Source: Pseudomonadota bacterium
Lineage (GTDB): Bacteria; Pseudomonadota; Gammaproteobacteria; Steroidobacterales; Steroidobacteraceae
Assembly (NCBI GenBank): GCA_021781775.1
Contig: JAJXWE010000059.1
Location: 1-7,652 of the forward strand
Direction of reading: 5' to 3'
Length of the DNA: 7,652 nt
The notes under the pieces are model-generated. The model saw nothing but the letters and a program-made list of their open reading frames with translations, was not told where the DNA came from and made no database searches. Position 1 is the stretch's first letter, and the number at the start of each line of letters is the position of its first letter. Shown here piece after piece: positions 1-5,286 of this stretch. The position numbers were made by a program, and so were the translations under genes.

Positions 1-1563
1 AGCAGCCAAGCGCCCGCGAGCGGCCGGCACAAGCTCCTCATCCCGGCGATCGGCGTCGGCGTACTCGCCGTGCTTGCCGCCGCGGCGATACTGCTGGTGC
101 GACGGGAACCGGCCGCCGCACCGCTCGCGGCAACGCGCCGGCCCGCCACGCCGGCCCCGGGCGTGGCGCAACCCCGGTCCGCGCCGATGCCGACTCCGCA
201 GCTCGATACCTCGATCGTGCAGGGGCGCGTCGACGACCTGCTCGAGAAGGCCAGCCGCGCGATGTTCGCCCGGCATTTCACAGCGCCCCGGGGCGACAAC
301 GCGCTGGTCTATTACCGCTCGGTCCTCGCTGTCGATCCGACCAACGGCGAGGCGCGCGATGGACTGCGGCGCGTCGCCAACGTGTTGGTTTCGCGATTTC
401 AGGGCGACATCGGTCAGCAACATCTGAACCGCGCTGCGCTCGCCCTCTCCACGCTTGCTCTGGCCGAACCCGCCGACGAGCATCTCCGACCGTTCGGAGT
501 CGCCCTCTCGAGCGCCCAGGTGAATCAGGCGCTCAGCAGCGCGCAGCTGAGCGCGCTGCCCGCCCTGATCGCCCAGGCTGCGCAGCGGGGCGTACCCGCG
601 GCGCAGATTGCCGTCTGGCAGAGCCAGCTCGCGAGCCTGCAGAATCAGCAGCAGCTCCGGAAAATCGCGCAACAGATCACCCACCGCATTGCCGCCAACC
701 GGCTCACCGGCCCCTCGAGCGCCGCGTCGGCCCTCGAACGGCTGCAGGCCCTGGCACCAACCGCCGCGCTGACCCAGAGCGCCGAGCAGAGCTTGAGCGC
801 GGTGCTGCTGCGCGAGGCCCGTCGGGCGGGCCTCGCCGGTCAGAGCGCGGCGGAGGACCAGTGGTTGAGCGCTGCCGGCACGGCCGGAGCGAGCGCGCAG
901 GCGATTGCCGGGGTGCGGCAGCAGGTCACCCTCGATCTGGCGAACGCCACGCACAGCCGACTCGAGCAGCTGCTCGCCGCGGCCACTGCCCGCCTGCAGA
1001 GCGGCGCACTGCTGCGCCCGGCCGGCGACAACGCCGCGCATTACCTGACCGAAATCGCCGCGGATCATCCTGGCCCGCAGGTTGCGCAGACCGCCAACCG
1101 CCTGCGCAGCGAGCTCGCGAGCGCACTGGTCAAGCGGGCCGAGGTGGCCACCCAAGCCGGACAGCACACTGCGGCCGTCGAGGATCTTGCCGCCGCGCGC
1201 CACTGGGGCGCCAGCGAGTCGGCGCTGCAGACCGCGGTGCGGCTTGCCGCCACCCCTGCCGCACCGACCGCTGCCGCGCTCGCGCAGGTGGCCGAGCAGC
1301 TGCACCGCACGCATTACGTGATGCCCGCGTATCCGCAACAGGCGCTGGCCGACCGGATTTCCGGTGAGGTCACCGTCCAATACGTCGTGGACAAGTCCGG
1401 GCGCACCCGCAACCTGCAGGTGGTGAGCGCCAGCCCGACGCGCGTCTTCAATGGTGCCGCACTCGATGCGATCGGCCAGTGGCGGTACTCGCCGCCGACG
1501 TTCCGCGGCCAGCCGGTCGATGTGCCGGTGCGCACCATGATCCGTTTCGAACTGCCGAACTGA
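1..1563 (+). CDS. TonB-domain protein with membrane anchor and repeated helical region (5' end missing)
   Basis: The frame is open from base 1 to the TGA at 1561-1563 (520 visible residues), so the gene begins upstream. Visible residues about 12-33 (LLIPAIGVGVLAVLAAAAIL and following) form one membrane helix, so some residues before it are probably cytoplasmic. A Pro/Ala-rich linker follows (about 36-70), as in TonB proteins that span the periplasm. Residues about 84-430 are Ala/Leu/Gln-rich and helical, with TPR-like segments such as ALVYYRSVLAVDPTNGEA, and appear to hold three diverged copies of one unit. Residues about 438-520 match the TonB C-terminal domain: PAYPQQALADRISGEVTVQY, then VDKSGR, then IGQWRYSPPTFRGQPVDVPV and a final IRFEL. 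In this family the domain contacts the TonB box of outer-membrane receptors. No ExbB, ExbD or receptor gene is visible, so an energy-transducing role is inferred and a signalling or structural role is possible. It lies 13 bases before the kinase gene, probably in the same operon. Confidence 0.88.
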   Translation, partial: SSQAPASGRHKLLIPAIGVGVLAVLAAAAILLVRREPAAAPLAATRRPATPAPGVAQPRSAPMPTPQLDTSIVQGRVDDLLEKASRAMFARHFTAPRGDNALVYYRSVLAVDPTNGEARDGLRRVANVLVSRFQGDIGQQHLNRAALALSTLALAEPADEHLRPFGVALSSAQVNQALSSAQLSALPALIAQAAQRGVPAAQIAVWQSQLASLQNQQQLRKIAQQITHRIAANRLTGPSSAASALERLQALAPTAALTQSAEQSLSAVLLREARRAGLAGQSAAEDQWLSAAGTAGASAQAIAGVRQQVTLDLANATHSRLEQLLAAATARLQSGALLRPAGDNAAHYLTEIAADHPGPQVAQTANRLRSELASALVKRAEVATQAGQHTAAVEDLAAARHWGASESALQTAVRLAATPAAPTAAALAQVAEQLHRTHYVMPAYPQQALADRISGEVTVQYVVDKSGRTRNLQVVSASPTRVFNGAALDAIGQWRYSPPTFRGQPVDVPVRTMIRFELPN

Positions 1564-1565
1564 CC

Positions 1566-1569
1566 AGGA
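1566..1569 (+). promoter_or_regulatory. Ribosome binding site of the CheA-like kinase gene
   Basis: An AGGA core sits 7 bases before the ATG at 1577, within the 13-base gap after the TonB-gene stop. This supports 1577 as the start, and the short gap supports co-transcription. Confidence 0.55.
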
Positions 1570-1576
1570 CAATCGC

Positions 1577-3685
1577 ATGCAACTGTCGGGCATTGACCGA
1601 AATCGCCGGCTGCTCACCGCGGCTGCCGGCATCGTGCTGGCGGCGGTGATGAGCCTGGTGCTGATCATCGGCTTCCGGCTCGCCACACAAATCCGCGCCG
1701 GCGTCGCGATGCTGCAGCAGGCCAGCGAGCTGGAGACGTATCCGGCGGTGGTGGCCGAGCAGCTCACGGCGCTGCGCCAGCGACTCGACACACTCGAGTA
1801 CACCGGACGCGTGCACGCCGAGCTCGCCGCCAGCGTGAGCGGTTTCGACCGGGACTTCGGCGCGCTCGAGCACCAGCGGACACTCGACCCAGCAGCGGTG
1901 CGCGCCGCGACCCGGCTGTGGCGCAGTTATGCCCCGGTGCTCGCCCCGGTGCTCGCCTACCACGGTGAGCCGTACTCCGATACCGCGACCAGCAGCGCCC
2001 TGTCGCGCAACGGCCGGGTCTTCTACGCACACGTGCGGCGCGCGGAGCTGTTTGCGGCAGGGCATACGGCCGCACTGCACCGAGAGCTGGCGACGGTGAG
2101 CGGTGCGCTGCAGGCGCAGACAGCCTCCGCGGCCGCCCGCCTGCGGCTGCTGCTGTCGGTCGGCGTGCTCGCGGTGCTGCTGCTCGGTCTTGCCGCTGCG
2201 TACCTGCAGCTGGCGCGAGCCCGCGGAGAACACGCCGCGCGAGCGGCCGAAGAGCAGACCCGCGACATTCTGGCCACGGTGCGCGAGGGGTTTTTTCTGC
2301 TGGATGCCGACTATCGCATCGGCGCCGTCTGGTCGCAGGCGCTGACGCACCTGTTTGGCCGCAGTGATTTCGCGGGCCTGTCGTTCGAGGAGTTGCTGCG
2401 GGACAAGGTGAGCCCCGAGACGCTCAACACGGCCATGAAATTCATCAAGCTGCTCTGGGGCGACCGCGCGCACGAGAACCTGATGAAGAGCATCAACCCG
2501 CTCGGACAACTCGAAGTGAGCATGGACAGCGGGCGCGGCGGCAAGGAGACACGCTACCTGCAGTTCGACTTTCACCGCGTGATGGGACCCGGCGGGGTCA
2601 AGCACGTGCTGTGCTCGGTCGGGGACATCACCTCGACGGTGCTGCTGACGCGCGAGCTGCACGAAGCCCAGGAAAATGCCCACGCCCAGGTCGACATGAT
2701 GCTCGGCATGCTGCATTCCGATCCGCTGCAGCTCGGAGCGTTTCTCGACGGCGCCGCGGCCAGCCTCAAGCACGTGAACGCGATTCTCAAGGAGCCGGCA
2801 CGGCATCATGGCGAGTTCAGCAAGAAGCTCGGCGGGCTGACGCGCGAGCTGCACGCACTGAAGGGTGAGGCGTCGGCGCTGAACCTCATGAGCATCGCGC
2901 AACGCGTCCATCATCTGGAGGACATGGTGGCGGAGCTGACGAGCCGCAGCGAACTGACGGGCAACGATTTCCTGCCGCTGGTGCTGAAGCTGGACGAGCT
3001 GCTCGCCCACCTGCGCGGCGTGCGCGAGATGACGCTGCGCCTGACGGCACTGAAGGAAGGTCCATCTGCCGCCGGGTCCGCGGACTCTGCTGCCCCGTCA
3101 GCGGCGGGCGCGGTCGGCACGGGTGAGCTCGGGACGGCGCTGCACTCGCTGGCGCGCAAGCTGGCACACGATCACGGCAAGGACTTCCAGCTGACGCTGA
3201 ACGGTCTGGCCGAGTGTCCGTCGGCCTATCTACCCACGCTCAAGGACTGCCTCATCCAGATGCTGCGCAATGCCGCCGTGCACGGCATCGAGACGGACGG
3301 CGTGCGCCGCGCCGGCGCCAAGGCTGGGGCGGGTCAGGTGCGGGTGGACTTCCGCCGTCTGCAGAACGGCTACGAACTGCTGTTCGAAGACGATGGCGCG
3401 GGCCTCCTGCCGGAGACTCTGAAGGCGGCGGCCGTGCACAAGGGCATCCTCAGCCCAGAGCAGGCCGCCTCGCTTGATGACCGCTCGGCGCTCGGATTGA
3501 TCTTCAAGCCCGGGTTCTCGACCAGCGAGCAAGTGACGATGGATGCCGGACGCGGCGCCGGCATGGACGTCGTAGCGAAGGCGGTCTATGGCCTCGGCGG
3601 CAAAATCGGCGTCAGCACGCATCCGGGGCGCTTCACGCGCTTCAAGATCGCCCTGCCCGCGATCAGCGAGACTGCGGTGGCGTGA
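1577..3685 (+). CDS. Membrane-bound CheA-like histidine kinase (PAS-Hpt-HATPase)
   Basis: This 702-residue protein is a predicted inner-membrane kinase. Transmembrane helices lie at about residues 12-33 and 189-212. They flank a helical, probably periplasmic domain of about 155 residues that resembles NarX/PilJ-type bundles (weak evidence). A PAS-like domain follows at about 229-352 (opening ILATVREGFFLLDADYRIGA). The Hpt domain at about 375-475 has the motif LHALKGEASALNL, with His426 as the likely phosphorylated residue. An Ala/Ser/Pro linker (about 495-515) leads to a HATPase domain at about 524-700. The ATPase is CheA-like: N box LRNAAVHGIE (Asn565, His569), G1 box DDGAG (605-609), FKPGFSTSEQVT, and G2 box GRGAGMDVV (658-666). 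There is no DHp domain, no CheY-binding P2 domain and no CheW-like P5 domain, so coupling to MCP arrays is unlikely. It should autophosphorylate on Hpt and pass phosphate to the CheY-like protein encoded 18 bases downstream. The signal is unknown. Confidence 0.9.
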   Translation: MQLSGIDRNRRLLTAAAGIVLAAVMSLVLIIGFRLATQIRAGVAMLQQASELETYPAVVAEQLTALRQRLDTLEYTGRVHAELAASVSGFDRDFGALEHQRTLDPAAVRAATRLWRSYAPVLAPVLAYHGEPYSDTATSSALSRNGRVFYAHVRRAELFAAGHTAALHRELATVSGALQAQTASAAARLRLLLSVGVLAVLLLGLAAAYLQLARARGEHAARAAEEQTRDILATVREGFFLLDADYRIGAVWSQALTHLFGRSDFAGLSFEELLRDKVSPETLNTAMKFIKLLWGDRAHENLMKSINPLGQLEVSMDSGRGGKETRYLQFDFHRVMGPGGVKHVLCSVGDITSTVLLTRELHEAQENAHAQVDMMLGMLHSDPLQLGAFLDGAAASLKHVNAILKEPARHHGEFSKKLGGLTRELHALKGEASALNLMSIAQRVHHLEDMVAELTSRSELTGNDFLPLVLKLDELLAHLRGVREMTLRLTALKEGPSAAGSADSAAPSAAGAVGTGELGTALHSLARKLAHDHGKDFQLTLNGLAECPSAYLPTLKDCLIQMLRNAAVHGIETDGVRRAGAKAGAGQVRVDFRRLQNGYELLFEDDGAGLLPETLKAAAVHKGILSPEQAASLDDRSALGLIFKPGFSTSEQVTMDAGRGAGMDVVAKAVYGLGGKIGVSTHPGRFTRFKIALPAISETAVA
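1932..1957 (+). repeat. Perfect 12-base tandem duplication inside the kinase gene
   Basis: The 12-mer ccccggtgctcg occurs twice in succession (1932-1943 and 1944-1955), plus two further matching bases. It is in frame and encodes PVLAPVLA in the predicted periplasmic domain. It may be a small slippage duplication. Confidence 0.7.
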
Positions 3686-3703
3686 CGGCGCCCACGAGAA
3701 CGC

Positions 3704-4096
3704 ATGAGCAACGCTCCCGACACTGTCGCGCGACGCCCCGTCAGACTGCTGATCGTGGACGATTCGAACATTGTCCGGCGCCGTATCGAGCGCTCGCAGC
3801 AGTTCGACGACCTCCAGGTGGTCGGCACCGCCGCCAACGGCTTCGAGGCGCTCGAGCTGGCGCGCCGGACGGACCCGGACCTGGTCACCATGGACCTGAC
3901 CATGCCGCAGATGGACGGCATCGAGTGCATCACCCAGCTGGTGAGGCTGAAACCCGCGGTGCGGATCCTCGTGATCTCGGCGCTCGCCGACAAAGCGACT
4001 GCGGTCGAGGCCATGGAGCGCGGTGCGAACGGCTTTCTCGATAAGCCGTTCACCGACCGGCAGCTGAATGAAGCCATCGCCGAGCTCATGTACTGA
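3704..4096 (+). CDS. Stand-alone CheY-like response regulator
   Basis: This 130-residue protein is a single receiver domain with no DNA-binding or enzymatic output domain. The full set of receiver residues is present: the acidic pair Asp19-Asp20 in LLIVDDSN, the phospho-acceptor Asp64 in VTMDLTMPQMDGIE, Ser92 in ILVISAL, and Lys114 in FLDKPF. The length is usual for CheY. The start at 3704 places it 18 bases after the kinase stop, with a weak GAGA purine stretch just upstream. The expected phosphodonor is the Hpt domain of the preceding kinase, and the expected phosphatase is the CheX protein encoded next. Because it has no effector domain, its output must be a protein-protein contact. A flagellar-motor role is possible, but no motility gene is in the window. 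The assignment as a CheY-like receiver is firm; the target is not known. Confidence 0.93.
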   Translation: MSNAPDTVARRPVRLLIVDDSNIVRRRIERSQQFDDLQVVGTAANGFEALELARRTDPDLVTMDLTMPQMDGIECITQLVRLKPAVRILVISALADKATAVEAMERGANGFLDKPFTDRQLNEAIAELMY

Positions 4097-4127
4097 CCGC
4101 GGCCCCACAGGCACACAGAGCACAGAC

Positions 4128-4574
4128 ATGCTGCGGGAAGAGGAACTGAAGACCTTCGTTGACGGGACCACCCGTTACTTCGAGGTTGCCGCGCAACAGC
4201 CGGCCACCATCGGCTCGCCGTACCTGCTCGAGGGCGAGCCGGCGATTCATGACTATACCGGCATCATCAACATCTCCGGCAAGCGCGAGGGCGTGGTGTA
4301 TTTCACGGCGCCGCGCGCCATGTTGACTGTGCTGCTGATGAAAATGCAGGAGAGCGACTTCAGTCACGACAGCATGCGCGACCTGGTCGGCGAGGTGGCC
4401 AACACGATCTCCGGCAACGCCCGCCGCGATTTCGGCCATGACTTCGTGATTTCGGTGCCGAGCGTGTTCGCCGGCGACAAGCCGCAGATTCCGCAGCAGC
4501 CCGGCGCGCGCGCCTTCGTCATCCCGATTCACTGGCGCAGCCACTCCGCCAAGCTCGTCGTGTCGCTGACCTAG
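4128..4574 (+). CDS. cheX: CheX-family CheY-P phosphatase
   Basis: This 148-residue protein has the usual CheX length. The CheX/CheC/FliY family signature is clear in DLVGEVANTISGNARRDFG, where Glu89 and Asn92 form the ExxN pair that positions water for attack on the aspartyl phosphate of CheY-P. The flanking regions (GIINISGKREGVVYF, then VISVPSVFAGD, then FVIPIHW) fit the alternating strand pattern of a CheX monomer. A start at 4068 would add 20 residues unlike the family and overlap the CheY gene, so the ATG at 4128 is preferred; a weak AGAG lies 7 bases before it. The gap from the CheY-gene stop is 31 bases. Its inferred role is to end the signal made by the upstream kinase. Activity is inferred from the conserved motif only. 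Confidence 0.87.
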   Translation: MLREEELKTFVDGTTRYFEVAAQQPATIGSPYLLEGEPAIHDYTGIINISGKREGVVYFTAPRAMLTVLLMKMQESDFSHDSMRDLVGEVANTISGNARRDFGHDFVISVPSVFAGDKPQIPQQPGARAFVIPIHWRSHSAKLVVSLT

Positions 4575-4590
4575 TCTCGCCCGGCCGCAC
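4575..4590. other. Convergent spacer between cheX and kdpE
   Basis: Only 16 bases separate the two facing stop codons (TAG at 4572-4574; TAA read on the minus strand at 4591-4593). No stem followed by a T run is visible, so there is no recognisable intrinsic terminator. Transcripts from the two blocks may overlap or be ended by Rho. Confidence 0.6.
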
Positions 4591-5286
4591 TTAATCATCG
4601 GCGCGCAGGCGGTAGCCGAGCCCGGCCTCGGTGACCAGGTGGCGCGGTTTGTGCGGATCGGCCTCCACCTTGCCGCGCAGGCTCAGGATGCACACGCGCA
4701 GCCCGCGCGTGTCGCCAAGACGGTCCGGACCCCAGACTTCACGGATGAGCTGCTGCTGCGTGACGATGGCGCCGAGATGCCTTGCCAGGGACTCGAGCAC
4801 GCGGTACTCGAGCGGCGTCAGGTGGATCTCGCCGGCCGGGCCGCTCGCAGCGCGCTTCTCCAGATCGATGCGGATCGCGCCGAGTTTCAACATGCCGGTC
4901 TGCTCCGCACCGCGCACATTGCGCCGCAGTGCCGCGCGCAACCGGGCCGTCAGCTCTGCCGCGCTGAACGGCTTGGTCACGTAATCGTCCGCGCCCGCAT
5001 CCAGGGCGGCGATCTTCTGCTCCTCCTGGGTACGCGCCGAGAGCACGATGATCGGCACCGGCGACCAGGCCCGGATCCGGCGGATGATCGCCAGGCCATC
5101 CCCGTCGGGCAGCCCCAGGTCGAGCAGCAGCAGGTCGGGCTTGTGGCTGCGGCTCTCAATCTCGGCGCGCAGCGCGCTGTCGGCCTCGATGACCCGGTAA
5201 TGCTCCGCCTCGAGCAGCACCTTCAGCACGCCGCGGATGGCCGGCTCGTCCTCGATCACCAGCACCTGGTGCATCGCCTCGGTCAT
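4591..5286 (-). CDS. kdpE: KdpE, response regulator of potassium transport
   Basis: This 231-residue OmpR/PhoB-type regulator has the usual KdpE length. The receiver (about residues 5-120) carries Glu12-Asp13, the phospho-acceptor Asp56 in LLLLDLGLPDGDGL, Ser83 in IIVLSAR and Lys105 in YVTKPF. A winged-helix DNA-binding domain follows (about 132-230), with LTPLEYRVLESLARHLGAIV, QQQLIREVWGP and the terminal wing HLVTEAGLGYRL, all typical of KdpE. When phosphorylated by KdpD, the family activates kdpFABC, which encodes the high-affinity K+-importing ATPase. Its start codon overlaps the kdpD stop by 4 bases, so translation is probably coupled. A second ATG four codons in (MHQVLVIEDE) is an alternative start; the first is preferred because it gives the ATGA overlap. 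Confidence 0.95.
   Translation of the reverse strand: MTEAMHQVLVIEDEPAIRGVLKVLLEAEHYRVIEADSALRAEIESRSHKPDLLLLDLGLPDGDGLAIIRRIRAWSPVPIIVLSARTQEEQKIAALDAGADDYVTKPFSAAELTARLRAALRRNVRGAEQTGMLKLGAIRIDLEKRAASGPAGEIHLTPLEYRVLESLARHLGAIVTQQQLIREVWGPDRLGDTRGLRVCILSLRGKVEADPHKPRHLVTEAGLGYRLRADD
5283..5286 (-). promoter_or_regulatory. ATGA stop/start overlap coupling kdpD and kdpE
   Basis: On the minus strand the kdpE ATG (5286-5284) shares two bases with the kdpD TGA (5285-5283). No strong Shine-Dalgarno sequence precedes the ATG, so kdpE translation probably depends on ribosomes finishing kdpD, keeping kinase and regulator levels linked. Confidence 0.8.

Noticed and set aside
70..72. GTG as the start of the TonB-domain protein
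   Set aside because: The frame is open to base 1, and this GTG falls inside the membrane helix (about 22-99), so starting there would cut the anchor in half.
2286..2296. G run followed by six T as a possible terminator
   Set aside because: It lies within the kinase coding frame (encoding EGFFLL of the PAS domain) and there is no GC-rich inverted repeat before it.
1448..3010. Long open frame of 520 codons on the minus strand, opposite the kinase gene
   Set aside because: The plus-strand product has clear TM, PAS and Hpt features. The antisense product is rich in Gln, Arg and His with no recognisable motif, typical of a shadow frame in GC-rich DNA.
4068..4070. ATG as an earlier start of cheX
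   Set aside because: It lies inside the CheY gene and would add 20 residues that do not look like CheX. The ATG at 4128 gives the family-typical length.
3230..4171. Open frame of 313 codons on the minus strand, opposite the kinase C-terminus and CheY gene
   Set aside because: Both plus-strand genes show full catalytic motifs. This product has no motif and spans two genes and their gap.
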